Positions 10,491 through 22,400 of a DNA stretch of 64,000 bases are shown here, in pieces. Position 1 is the stretch's first letter. Each line of letters begins with the position of its first letter. Location of the stretch: assembly GCA_020744425.1 (NCBI GenBank), contig JAGMUV010000022.1:930001-994000 (forward strand), in the 5' to 3' direction. Under the pieces are notes generated by a model. The model was not told the origin of the DNA, did not search any database, and was given only the letters and a program-made list of their open reading frames with translations. The position numbers were made by a program, and so were the translations under genes. The stretch is from Dactylonectria macrodidyma (lineage: Eukaryota; Ascomycota; Sordariomycetes; Hypocreales; Nectriaceae).

Positions 10491-11360
10491 TAAATACAAA
10501 GCTCTTATAGCTAGGAATAGTTCTAATTTCATATATACAGGCATCTAGCTCAGCTGCAGACTCACAATGCCGGTTTATTGCCTATATTTCTACCATATCG
10601 TGACTAATCTGACGGAAGGGAGTATTAACTTTATTAATAAGATTCCGATACTGCCGAGCAAGCCTAGGATAGTCCCAGGTGATTCTTGATCTATCACTAT
10701 GATCATCCAGTGGCTGGCTGATAATAATGGCACGGCCTTTCTCAAGATACTAGAAAGCGTCGTTTGACCGGTTCGATGCTAAGCATAACGCACACAGGTC
10801 GGAAGCCACCCCTGCGAAAGTCAACATTACGAATTGCTGGTCGTTGCAATTAAGGGGTCTTATGTTAACGGTAGGGAGGAAGTCAATTACTGCCTTTCCT
10901 AAGGTAATGCCAGCTTCAAGTCTGTTCTGTGTTGCTAAAAATTTTAGACATGTAGCAGCGGCTTTAACTCGAATGAAAGGAACCGCAGTAACACAATCCC
11001 AAGCATGATATAGGTAAGTTGAGGCGTCCATCAGGTCCTTCATTTCTCCTATCCGCTCATACCGGGTTACGAGCTTAGCTCCTAGGTTGCTTAGGAAGGC
11101 CGCCAGGTCTGGATGATCAGCTGGCGTTTTATCGATAGCCTGTCGTGCGATCTGAATCGCCTCCTCTAGGCTCATCAGCTCTCCCGTCCGCTCACATCGG
11201 CGACCAAGCTTGTGGTCTAGGGTGTTCAGGCAGGCTGCACGGTCGGAGTGGTCGTCTGGAGTGGATTCCACAGCTTTTCGTGCACACAGGATGCTGGAGT
11301 TCCTTGGTGTCAACCCCGCGTTGTGTCGCAACTCTCTCCATGTCTGCTTCTATGTAACGA
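10490..11360 (-). pseudogene. TPR-CHAT type protein relic, RIP-like stops
   Basis: On the minus strand, about 190 open codons (11331-10750) encode tetratricopeptide repeats with the fungal signature (LEEAIQIARQAIDKTPADHP, LAAFLSNLGAKL). These are followed by the start of the region that precedes the CHAT domain (YLEKGRAIIISQ, RQYRNLINKVNTPFR, AELDACI). That second part continues in frame after a TAG at 10750, and another TAG follows VEI. Both stops stand where Gln is expected, so CAG to TAG changes explain them. The N-terminus has no ATG and the CHAT protease-like part is missing. Related intact proteins are NLR-like or accessory recognition proteins. This copy is dead. Confidence 0.7.
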
Positions 11361-12076
11361 CAGAGTTAAGATTTCCGTAAACGTTTAGTTGCTACTTGAC
11401 GTAGCTGTTCTGGAGGCTGTTGTCGCACGGAAGAAGTTGAACACCTCACTGCTACGTAATCGATAGGATATACACTTTAAGGGGGTGTCAAAGTGTCATG
11501 GCAGGTGGCTGTTCTACCCCGTCTTAACGTTGACGCCAGCGCAAAGGAGCCGAACCTTGTTTGCTGTTGGTGGCGGTGGCTAATCGATTGTTGCCTTGCT
11601 GAGGCATCCCATGCACTGCCACAATGCGGGCATCCAAAACAGAAGACCTGTGTGGGCCCAGACTTTCCAGCAACATACCAGTCACGTTACTGGCCACAGG
11701 GTGCTTGTCCTGATGCTTAAATACCGTTTGCATAACTAGCTCCTCCTCCTTTTCTCATCACATGCCAACTCTTTTCCACGATGGTAGTGACAGTTATCCC
11801 ATCTTAATTTTTCCTCCCGCTCAAGTCCGTTAGACTTAGGAGATTGATTAAAAATATCAATTAACCACATGAAGGTTACCATGGATCCCTAACTATCGAA
11901 ACGCCTACAGCCATTATGGCGGAGTTTCCATTTTATGGCTAGAATTAATATGGAATTACTATAAGTTTTGGAGCTGCATTAACATCTCTAATATCCGCAA
12001 AACTCTCTAGGGGTTAGCAATCAAAGATCCATATTACATCAGCTCGTGGTATTAACTACTCCCTTAATAATTCTGT
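11361..12076. other. intergenic sequence, nothing recognised
   Basis: Open stretches on both strands near 11490-11730 lack any recognisable domain. The sequence becomes AT-rich after 11800. Confidence 0.45.
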
Positions 12077-12505
12077 ATCAGACAGGATGGAATAGTTGAG
12101 ACAGCTTAGTGACGATGGAAGATCTTGTAATTTCTCTCTGTCTAGTAGGAAGAAAGCTAGCTATTTATCCCTAGGGATCCGGACGATCTGGACACCCTTG
12201 AACCGATGAAGCCGTCACAAGCCGTCTATCTAGGCTGTTGAGGTCATCTAGGTTGTTGAGGTCTGTCTAGGTTGTTGAGGGTGGACTAGGTTTGAAGTCT
12301 CTTTCTAGGTTCGAAGGAAAACACTATATCGATCCGGTCCTATGCACAGCTAGCTTTTCTATCGGTCCGTCTGACAAGTCCAAGGGTGTCCAGGTCAGTC
12401 AGATCCCTAGGGATAAATAGCTAGCTTCATTCCTTCCTAAATAGAAGAAATAGATAAGATCTTCTATCGTCACTAAGCTGTCTCGACTATTCCATCTTAT
12501 CTGAT
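12077..12505. mobile_element. foldback/MITE-like element, about 429 bp
   Basis: The first ~125 bp (ATCAGACAGGATGGAATAGT...) recur inverted at the other end (ATCAGATAAGATGGAATAGT when reversed). The arms include the shared block GCTAGCTATTTATCCCTAGG and GGACACCCTTG. The loop carries three imperfect copies of CTAGGTTGTTGAGG (12228-12290). There is no coding capacity. I find no clear target duplication, so the family is open. It lies just downstream of the NLR stop codon. Confidence 0.75.
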
Positions 12506-12592
12506 ATTGAGTATCTGACTTAGTAAATAATAAAATTATAACATTAAAAACTGCCTACCGTGGCTCGTGTACTATCCCGTTCAACCCATTCA

Positions 12593-15500
12593 TTATCCCT
12601 TCCAAAACTCCTCCCAAGCTCTCGGCCATTTCTCCTTCTCTAAGCGCCTCAGCCACTCCTGGAACTCCTCTGGCTCTTGGTCCTTCATTTCAATCTTGCC
12701 ATCTTTAACCCCCAGCCATCCCTCCGCCGGTCCGCGAATAAATTCGTGTTCAGCACCACAATACGCTCGCCACTTGTCTCCCTCAGAGTTGCCATTGTTG
12801 GAGACACGTTTCAAATAGCATGTCTCACACCAATCACAGTTCGTACAAACGACACAGCGATACATTGCCGTCTGGCTCCAGCTCGTGATATCGCCAGGAT
12901 TGTCGAGGCAATAACCGCCGCAGCGGATGCCGCGGTGGCCTGTGGTGTCATACTCGTCTTTCACATCGTTTTCCACGATGGAGCGGAGCCAGCTCTTGTT
13001 CCTTGGCTTTTTAGGAACCGTTTCGATATCACAAGGATTAGAATCGGTATTATCGTAATCTTCATCCTCGTCTTCGCCTTCGTCGTCAGTGTCTTCCCAC
13101 TCTCCATAGCCGTCATCCTTTAAACCAAGCCCCTCATCATTGACTTCCAACCTAGTTATGAAATCCAGGCTCTTCAACATTAACTCCTTGTCCAGATGAT
13201 AGAACTGTGCGCTCAGTGCAATTGCCGCCTCGTGCTGTAAGCCCGGGAGACAGGCGAGCACATTGCACAGCTCGCGCAAGGTGACTGAGTCGTTCCACGG
13301 ATTGTTGTCCTTGAGGCTCGCCACGCAGTTGTTAAATGCCTCCGTCAACGTCTCCTCGAACTTTTCCACCGGCCCGAAGCGACGGTACATTCGTGCCAGG
13401 ATCGTGGCTTCAGGCCTCTTGAGATAATTAGACTCGACGTCGGACGCGAGATGCGCGTTGCCGAGTTTCCGTCCTGGTAGGCCTTCCATTTCGGCAAGCG
13501 AAGCGCGCTTTTGTGCGGAGCTCGTCGCCTGGAGGAATTCTTCGTAGATGATCTCGGCGAGCTCGCGACGCGCGAGGTAAGGGATGCTGTCGGAGACGGC
13601 GTCGGTGGCCGGATTGATGCAGTTGTCTGCGTCCAGGATCTGATACAGCAAGCTCTTGGCCTTGGCCGTGTCGCCTATGCTGCGGCGGCAACCGAGTGCA
13701 TACTGGTACCGTGTCGGTGACGCCCACTCCAAGGGTGACAGCTCCTGGACCAAAAGTTCGTACGTCGCCATCATGACTTGCTCCTGTCCTGTCTGCTTGG
13801 CCGCTTTCTGGTAACACAGGTTCACTTCGTCCCAATTCTCGGCGGTCACGGCGAGTCGTATCGGACCCCAGGCCACAATGTTGGCGAGGATATGTTCGTG
13901 TCGGCCGAGCTTGTCGAGAGTACGGAGCAACGTGCTGAAATCTTTGGCCGTCTTTGTCCGATCTCCAGAGTACACTCTAATGGCCTCCTCTAGCGACTCG
14001 ACGGCGACCTCGAGCATGTTGTGGTTAGACTCGTAGGTAGCTCGTATAATAAGGGCAGCATGAAGCAGGTCATCATGCGTCTTGTCCAGACCGGAGCGGT
14101 CGAGTGTGAGTGCCTCGCACGCCTTATCATAAGCATCTTCGTGCTTATCTGCGATGCCGTCGAGGCACTTGGCCATCGCGGCGAGCGTGGCAAATTTGTC
14201 GGTATCGGTTTCGCAAACTTCGAGGCTCTCGCTAAAGGCCACTAGAGCGTCGAATGGCCACTCAGGACGGAGCGCCCAGGCAATGGCTCTGTAGCCGGAC
14301 GGCCCGACTTTGACGTCTTCGAAAGCAGCCATTAGTGCCACAACTCGCTCGTTGGAATTCATCCCTTCCTCTTCGATAAGGTCGTCATCATCCTCTTCTT
14401 CCCCTGGCTCCTTGTTGGCTTCAACTTCGTTTTCCTTGTAGAAACCCGGGTCTTCAACTTCCTCTACAGGCGGAGGATCCACGCTAACCTCGTGCTGCCG
14501 GAAGTGTCAGTGTAATTCAGACTTGTGAGCAGGCAGAGACGTACAGTAGCATAAGCTTTCCATGCGAAGTTGAAAGCCCGCGAGACGTTGTCTTCGTGAA
14601 TCTCGGCATACCAGTGGTTTACATGGTCGCGCGCGAGGGGCTGCAAAACTTGGGCTGGATTCTCAATCGCTCTCTGAGCCCAAAGCTTCACCTCTTCCTG
14701 CAGCAGAATTGGCGAGTTTTCAAGGGCCTTCTGCGCCCAAAGCTTGATAAAGTAAGGTACTCCTTCAGTGAAGTCATCGTAGCAGGTTCCTGCATCGTGC
14801 CGCAACAGTTTCTAGATGCAGTTAGTTTTGTCAGATGCCCAATTCTCACCTTCCGCTTGTTCGAACTTACCTTGACAACGTCATTTTCATTCGAAGAGAT
14901 GCGACTGAAGCATTCGACTACTCGGGTGACAACCTCATCTGGCGCAGAAACCGTATACGTCTGGCCTTTTACACGATACTTCTCAGGCGTGGCAATGTCG
15001 ATGATTTGTTTGAAATGAGCCATCCAGTAATTCGCCGCGTACTTCTGGAGTATCCGTGTTGAATCAGTGCACTTCAGGCGGCCCGGATCTTCAGGACTGC
15101 AGAGCACCTCTGCGCAAGTGGCGAAGATGTTGAGATGGGAAAGGAGCGGTGACGTCTGCAAAGTGCTATTGGGGACCTCTGCTGAGCGCATGTAGTCACG
15201 AAGTGTGTTCTCCTGAAAATGGACAAGAAGAGAGCTATCCGGTTGAAACGTGTCGGAAATCTGAATACTGTCATCGTTCGGGCTCTCAGCGTTAGAGTCC
15301 TTCTGAACGACTTTTTTCCATTGCATTTTTTGTTTGCGCTCTTCCCAGACGAGAGTGCTGGACATGTTCAAGATGCTGGATATCGAGGTCAGTTCAGGCC
15401 AGGACAGTTAACGAAATTCAACCTCATACCTTGAACATCTTCCTGCAATTTCCGTCTCGAGATCAGTCAACTTTCCGAGCTTCAACATCATTAAGTGGTA

Positions 15501-17481
15501 CGCCTCCTCGAGCGTAAGTGGGCGCTCTGCGAAAGCTATCCAGGCGAATATAAGCTTCAGCAAAGGTTGTTCTCGCTCTTTCAGGTTCTCAGAGCACGTG
15601 GCTAGCACATTGTTGTAGAAGTGAGGCAAGTCTTCTGGAAGTTCTTCAAGTGCCCTCATGGCTGGGCGCTCAAGGCCTTTGGAATCAAGGTATTGCAAAA
15701 TTCGGTCAGCATATTGAAGCCCTGCCTACGGTCAGCCATGTGTCCTTTTGGGTTTCTTGGAATCAGTACTCGCCATATTTCTCGTCTGTCAGTACTTTGA
15801 CAATCTCTGCCTTCGCATGGTCACTAAATCTCGACAATCGAGGAAGCGACTCGAATCTAGAGTCGAGCAACTTCTGCATCCCACTCTGGGCAGTACTTGG
15901 ATCCATAGAAATAGTAGCAAAATGCTTGTTGACACGATACTTGCGCCACATAGACAATAGCTTGGAGTCGTTGCCAGTGAAAACAACCTTAATCTTTTGC
16001 TTAGCGTCGATGATGTTTTCCATGTAAGCAAGTAACTCATTGACCTGCGCGGGATTTGCTTGTTCAAGGCTGTCAATCACGAGGAAGAGTTGGTCGGTCG
16101 ACTTCTCTTTGTACAGGGTGTCGATTGTCCAGTGCCAGATGTTGAGAACAGACCACGGCTCGCAACACATGTCAGGCACTATGTTCGCAAGACTCTCGCA
16201 GAGCTTGTGGTTTTGGGTGACGATTTGCAGACCGATTGATCGGAGAGCGGACTTGACGGACCTGAAAGGCTCGTTTTCTTCCTGGAAGAAGTAGTATGCG
16301 ACTGAGGCTTGCGGGTTGTTTTGCGTCTTAGTTTGGAGCGATTCGATGATTGAGTAAGCCAAATGACTCTTCCCCAATCCCGGTTTGCCGGTGATCCAGA
16401 GGAAATTTCGTTCACCATCCTGCCACTTTTGGTACTTCCTGTGATGATAGAGCCAGGAGTCTGTGCCGGGTACGAACGAGCGCCGTAGCTCTTTGAATTT
16501 GGCCAAGGGACTTGGAGGGATCCCGAAAAACTGCTTTGTGATGTTCAGTGCCACAGATTTCCCGGTCACGATGTCTTTCGCGGACTGTGCAGCCTCCTCG
16601 GAGTTCGTGTCCTGGCCCAGCTGGCTTCTTAGCTCTCTGATGCTGCGTTGGATGCTGGCCAGCGAGACGTTCTGTTGCTGGAAATTCTGTTTCTGGTGGT
16701 CGAATCCAGCCTCGATCCGCTGGCCCTGGTCTTGAAAGTAGACAACCATTTCCTCATGGATGAAGTCGACTTTCTCGCCGAGACTTCTCATCAACTGCTT
16801 AATGTCCTGAGTGTTCCTCACAGCCATCAAGCCGTTCGCGCGGCTCAGGCGAGAGAGGGCAGTAGTGACGCCGCCGTAGGCTGCGCTGAGTTTGGCATCG
16901 CCGCCTCCTGAGACGAGGTTATACAACAACCTCAACGGCCTCCCTTCCCACATGTATTTGGTCTGGATGGCAAAGACGACCATGAGGGAGGCTAATGCAT
17001 CTGTGACACATTCCGCATAACAGTCGCAGTTGGGAAAATTGTCCTCAATGATCTGGAGCGTCTTCAAGAAGGTCCCAGCTTCTCCGATAAGGCTCAGCAG
17101 CTGGTCATAGTCTTTGGATTGAGCCTGGCATGCCTTGATGGCGTACGTTGCGACGGTCCAGATGGCGCCGGCGGGAGGAAAGGAGGCAGAAGCAGATGAA
17201 GCAACCTGGTCGCCGATTCTCTGGGCGTAGTCAAGGTTTGTGCCGATGAAGTGGCGCGCCTTGTCCCAGTTTCCACCGTCGTTTCTCCATTTCTCAAAGG
17301 ATTTTCTAGACGTGTCGACACAACCTACGACATCGGCCAAGCTTGTAACGAGATTGGCACCATCGAGGTCTAGCTTCTTGCCCTTCTTCCCCACAGCATC
17401 GTTGTAGGCCTGAAATGCATCTCTCCACAGTCGAGCTGGCTCCGTGGGAGTTTTGCCTGCAGGTTTCTCCACGACAACCAT
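12593..17481 (-). CDS. NLR-like STAND protein: Goodbye-like, NACHT-like, helical repeats, ZZ-like finger (1551 aa)
   Basis: Five exons joined by four GT-AG introns: 17481-15796, 15725-15430, 15375-14871, 14811-14545, 14494-12593. All phases agree and give 1551 residues. The N-terminal ~140 residues resemble the fungal STAND Goodbye domain. Walker A (GKPGLGKS) is at about 365-372 and a Walker B-like LFLVIDSLE at about 465-473. A winged-helix-like stretch (FIWIAF-type, RPLTLEEAYHLM) follows in exon 2. Exon 5 holds alpha-helical TPR-like repeats, an acidic linker near 1385-1415, and a Cys/His cluster (CGGYC, CVVCTNCDWCETC, CGAEHEF) at about 1441-1505 resembling a ZZ zinc finger. Likely a cytosolic ATP-dependent immune or incompatibility sensor. 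The intron 1 acceptor (GTAG) is the least certain site. It neighbours HET and TPR genes. Confidence 0.85.
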
Positions 17482-17562
17482 CGTGGAAGTACAGCGCTCA
17501 CTGGGGATGCAAGTGAAGAACGGTGAGGAGATGACCGGCTAAGGCCAAAATATACATCTGAT

Positions 17563-17778
17563 TTACCACCCATCACGGCTGAGGGTACCAGCTTGGTGCG
17601 CCTCGAACGCCTCGAACGCCTCGTAAGCCCCCAACTTGCCGGTAATCCGAGCAGGACAATACTTTGTCAAAAAGAATGTTATCATGGCTGGCTGAATTAA
17701 ACTAGCTTGGACTAGCGGACCTATGACCGGTAGTGGTATTGTAAGCACAGCCAGCTCCATGACTCTTCGCAAAGTCAA
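17563..17778 (-). CDS. small hydrophobic ORF upstream of the NLR, 71 codons, doubtful
   Basis: A minus-strand open frame starting ATG at 17778 encodes 71 residues, with a hydrophobic segment (LAVLTIPLPVIGPLVQASLI) and a short EAFEAFEA repeat. It ends 81 bases before the NLR start codon. It could be an upstream ORF in the NLR leader, a tiny effector-like partner, or chance. I do not recognise it. Confidence 0.25.
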   Translation of the reverse strand: MTLRRVMELAVLTIPLPVIGPLVQASLIQPAMITFFLTKYCPARITGKLGAYEAFEAFEAHQAGTLSRDGW

Positions 17779-18380
17779 TATATATTTGGAGGAAGCAGAC
17801 AGCTTTATTAGTATTGATGGCAGTTGTCTCCAGAGTAGATTTTATATGTACAAACCTATTTAGATTCCCGAAATCATTTCATCAACCATTTCGTCCCTCA
17901 TCTCTCGCCCGTTTAACAGGTGACCGAGCGTACTGGTACACTACGGAGTGGTGTGTTCGGAATGAGCCGGTCTTGTGACATGCTGCATCTGAGTCACAGG
18001 GCTGCTGCCCCCCTCCACCAATAGCCTAGATCAGTCTAGCTCAGTAAGACCGAGACGCGGGCATTAGTTCTAATTTAAAATCGCGTTGTTGCAGAAGTTT
18101 AAATCCCCGCATGTGATCGATGACCCGAGGAAATGTGATAGTGGGCGTCTACATTGCCCGCTTATATATGACACCGCTGCATTGTCTGTCTGATATTTCA
18201 TGGTTTTGATTGGGCTCCATGGTTGTGGCCATTTGGGGCGTTGATTTTGAGACCAATAGTTTTCAAGTAGAATGTAATATGTGAAAGAGTGCAGTTAAAA
18301 GGAGGGACGGTGTTTCTAGGTATCGCAGTCTTCCGACATCGTCATTTATGAAAAGTAAAATGCTTGCGTTATACAAATTT
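17779..18380. other. intergenic sequence, nothing recognised
   Basis: No gene or repeat end is supported. It probably includes the promoter of the NLR gene on its left side. Confidence 0.4.
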
Positions 18381-18776
18381 CAATATGTCACCTTCGGGAT
18401 CTTCCATTGCTTTAGTCTGTGAGTATCTGTCGCCTACATAATTTCTGAGGTTCTTCAAGAATATACCACGGTTTAGATGACCAAGAGGAGGAGCATTAAT
18501 AGCTTCATTTCCTGCTCGGATTGCTTTCTCGAGGTCTTTTATCGTGCTTATGGGTAAGTATCTATTGCCCAGGCTAGCTCAGAGGTTATTCAGCCATTCA
18601 GCCTGGTCCGGAGCATATAGCGGGGTGGTATCAATAGCTTCCGGTATGAGACGAATAGTTTCCTCCAGGTCTGCGAGCGCTCTAGTCTGTGAGTATCTGA
18701 TGACTACTAGGGGGGTCTCGTGACTTCGCGTAAGCTCAACCCCCCGTGAGGGACAAACGGGGGGGTCACTGACCAA
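18380..18776 (-). pseudogene. second TPR-repeat relic
   Basis: On the minus strand, frame-joined segments read as successive fungal TPR units (RALADLEETIRLIPEAIDTTP, then IKDLEKAIRAGNEAINAPPLGH, each followed by a LNNL or LKNL helix end). An in-frame TAG follows the first LNNL. There is no start codon, and the end is abutted by a solo LTR whose 5-bp duplication begins at 18776. It is the same general family as the relic at 10490-11360. Confidence 0.6.
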
Positions 18777-18780
18777 GCAA

Positions 18781-18953
18781 TGTCACGACATTTCTTGTGT
18801 GAGGCATCTGATTGGGTGTATGTATGTTCTTTCTTGCGTCAAGTCCCCGCTCTGAGTCCCTGTACATCCTTTATGCTAAAGTAGCTAGAAGGATATCGCT
18901 ATAGCAGTCACACGCCATATACACGCCCTGCTACCCAAATACACATCGTGACA
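18781..18953 (+). repeat. solo LTR, family B (173 bp)
   Basis: Starts TGTCACGA and ends TCGTGACA. It is flanked by a perfect 5-bp duplication AGCAA (18776-18780, 18954-18958), as expected of a solo LTR. Related copies lie at 19184-19279, 27728-27900, 30293-30466, 30472-30645 and 30646-30721. Confidence 0.85.
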
Positions 18954-18981
18954 AGCAAAAAGTCGTTGACTTAACAAATGT

Positions 18982-19183
18982 TGGATTGACCCCTCGTGTG
19001 GCGGCATAAGACCCGAATTTGCATAAACCTCTGATACACAGATATCCTGTCAGATGACTAGAAAACCCCTCTCGAGAAAAGAGGGGGCCGGAGGCATCCT
19101 TGATCAATACAATCATCGTCTTTGGGCTCCACAATGGATTGATCCCTATCAGTCTAATCGAATTGACCGTATCGGATCCATCA
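18982..19183 (+). repeat. ~205-bp repeat, inverted copy at about 30054-30264
   Basis: The segment from GTTGGATTGACCCC to GGATCCATCAC recurs inverted near 30054-30264, and a shorter piece of its right end recurs at 27655-27690. It starts TG and ends near CA, so it may be another LTR family, but no target duplication is visible. It contains an inverted motif CCCCTCTCGAGAAAAGAGGGG. Confidence 0.6.
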
Positions 19184-19279
19184 CATAAAGGATGTACAGG
19201 GCCTCAAAGCGGGGACTGCACGCAATCAAGAACATACATACACCCAATCAGATGCCTCACACAATCAGAGATCGTGACA
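19184..19279 (-). repeat. partial family B LTR (96 bp)
   Basis: The inverted 5' portion of the 173-bp LTR family, from ATAAAGGATGTACAGGG to ATCGTGACA. It is truncated at the junction with the ~205-bp repeat. Confidence 0.75.
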
Positions 19280-19489
19280 ACCTAAGTCAGGGCCCATAAG
19301 GCGTCAGAGTGCGTAAACAGCCAATTCAACTCAATTGGTACCTCCTCGCAGTTGGATTGACATCCGGCCAAGTATATTTCAGTTGGATGAAGTTGGAGGA
19401 GGTTGCTCTCAGTTGGATTAAGTTGGTTGTTCCGGACCAACGGGTGTCTCCGTTTTTCACGTCTTAACACCGATCTCACTCATCACTAC

Positions 19490-22400
19490 TAGTGATCTTG
19501 TTGGACTGGACTAGCATCGGAGTGGATTTGGACGGACTGGATTTGGCCGAACTGGATTCGCAGTTTCGAAAATTTGGATTGGACTGGATCGAGAGGTCTG
19601 GAGCTCCTGGAGCTCTAATGGGCTATGCTTAATTAGAAAAGCAGGAAGCCTTAACGCCACTCTTCGTTTTAGGGCACATGATGATAACGCTGTATTCATT
19701 AGAATATAGCATGCTCATAACGAGCAGTAGTAACGAGACATTAAGAAAATGTAGCACGTAGGTGATATGACTGCCTACTTATATAACTAGCAGCAGGAAC
19801 CCGATATACCATTTGACTAATAATGCAACCTTAATTGATGTTCCAGAATGGCCGCATTTGACAATCACCTACTTCTTCACTTGCGCTTCTAATAAACCTT
19901 CTGAGTCGGACAATGTTGTTCTCACTCTGGAATCGATCTACAGTCATCGTGAACCGGACTCCCTGATCTAGCCAGATGAGTTTAATCTTTAGGGAGAGCA
20001 ATATACTCGATGTACTGTGCTGGTAAGAGGCTCTAAATCAACAAAGAGGCGTGCGTCTGTTATTTGGTTACACGGTGAGGATTTACAGTTAAAAAGAGAT
20101 GAAAAATGTGTCTAGTACTGCTATCTCCGCGAGAAACAGCGTCATTAACAAGACCTTCCAGCTATCTCAACTGGAAATTCTACAGCACTTGACTATCTCC
20201 ACCTAAAACGTGATAGTAACAAGACTATAGGGGAACACAAGAGATTTCGAGGAGACTCAGTAGACTTGAGCTAGCCCTCGATATCTAACTATTAAGATAT
20301 GAAGTCGATTATCTTCTCCCGCCGCCTGGATAGGTTCAATAAACTCCTCGTCTACTGGCTGGCCTGTTACTATATCGCCTTCTTCTAGGTTAAGAATGAC
20401 TACTTTTGCGACCTCCTCTTCTACTTTTTCCCACCTTTAGCAGACTGCCTTCCACAGGTAGCGTTAACTATTCACTAGTAGGTAATGAATTCGTTTAAAG
20501 TGAAGAAGGAGAGATTGTAGTAGGATATGCTTGATAGCCAGAGTTACATTTCACTATCTTTTGATCTGTAAACGTCGCCAAACTACCTCGCAGTACTTGG
20601 GTTAGTAGCACATTTTATAGACAAATCAGGGCTGCGCCAAACGGCTGTCTTAGCGCTATGTAAAGTAGAAGGGGAACACTTAGGAGAAAACATCGCCAAT
20701 ATCCTACTACAAGTCATTAAGGACTATAAAATTATAAACCAAGTTAGCTATTTTATAGCTAATAACGCATTAGCAAACGATATATACATTGACTCCGTCC
20801 TGCGCGCTATCTGCCCAAGTATGTCAAGATAAGCAGCGTAGACGCAGGCACCTCCGCTGCTTCGGGCACATGATGAATCTCTATGCGCAGGCTTTCCTTA
20901 TCAGAAAGGACGCAAAAAAGCTCTATTAAGATTTAGATACTGCCTATAAAGAGGGTAATGTGATGCGAGTCCGGGAGCTCTGGCAGAAGCGCGGCGCCAT
21001 CAGAAGGCTTCATAATATCATCAGATGCATTCGAGCTAGTCGTCAGCGCCGTCAGTTTTTCCGATCTATTGTCTGTGGGGGAGAACTATCGGAGTTTGAT
21101 GGCTTCGAGGTGAGTTACCTAAGCACCCTCGGGGAACTAGCAGGTCGGGACTAATCTAGCCCAGCTTATCCAAAGCCAGCAGACTCGCTAGAATTCATAC
21201 TTCTTATCAATTAGCAGAGCTCTTAGTGTTAAGGAGAGAATTCAAATCTTCTGTGACCAGTATGAGGCTGGCCAGAACCAGAAAAGTCTCGCTGAAGACC
21301 GCCTGTCTGAGCAGCAGTAGGACGAGCTTACACACCTTTATAATCAGCTAGAGACATTCTATAACAGAACCCTATCGACGGAAGGCAGGCATTTAACACT
21401 AGCGGACCACTTTCAGACACTTAACTAACCGCTAAATGAGATCTAGTAAGCCAAGATTAAATTCGAGGAACTCCATAGGGCGGCTATTTGAATGAAGACC
21501 AGTCGAGGAGCTATTACTACTAAAGCTAATAACTTCGCATTTCTTGCTGCTTTAGCAGAATGTTCTTAGTATAGGCTAAGGAATACTTTAAGAGCGTGGA
21601 TAAGACATAGCATATTATACTACTATCTTACTGAATCTGACTTTTAAAAGCCAGTAGTATGTTAAGACTTAGACAGAAGAAGAAAAACGGTTATAGATCC
21701 TAGGTGTTATAAAACTTATTAGAGAGCTCTGGCTAGAGGAGTATCGGGGCCGACATTTTATAAAGCAGGCTTCAGTTTCCGCTTCATTCCCTCTAACTTT
21801 ATCTACTCTAGTTAGGAAGGAGAAGGCCTTTGCAGCAGTTAAGAGTTACAAACGTCTGAAGCTACATCATAAGGCCCGGGCAACCGACCTACCCGCCATC
21901 TACCATCTCGATTAGTTCCATAAAACGGATGTTATCCGGCTTAGTGAGGACGAAACCTTTAGCGTTATTAAGTATTGGAACGATCGCTACCATACGTAAC
22001 CTGACCTGGCACGCATAGCGCTAGATGTTCTAGCCGTTCTGTCAATATCAGATAAGTGCGAGCGGCTATTTAGCAGCGCTAAGATACTACTTTCTGACCG
22101 GCGGTTAATGTTTAAGATAGATATTATTAATGCTAGTAAGTGCCTTCGATCTTAGTACGGCCTACCTGTATAGAATACTTTTGAGGATATTAATATCGGG
22201 AGATAAGAAGGGGAGTCTGATCTGCAGGAGACTCATTAGGCTGGGGAGGGATCTGAAAATAAAATGGAGAATGAGGACCTTCAGATCGTCGATCAAGATG
22301 GTTTCCTCGAAGAGGATAATACTACTCAGGTCCTAGAGGGCTTGTATTAACTAGCGTTATTATGTCAATCATACTGCAATAGCAGTAATAAGGCTCTATT

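Noticed and set aside
12677..13123. 148-codon plus-strand frame
   Set aside because: It is antisense to the zinc-finger end of the NLR, whose splice phases and motifs support the minus strand.
18931..19134. 67-codon minus-strand frame, and its counterpart at 30105-30347 on the plus strand
   Set aside because: Both are within the ~205-bp repeat and adjoining LTRs, so they are chance frames in noncoding repeats.
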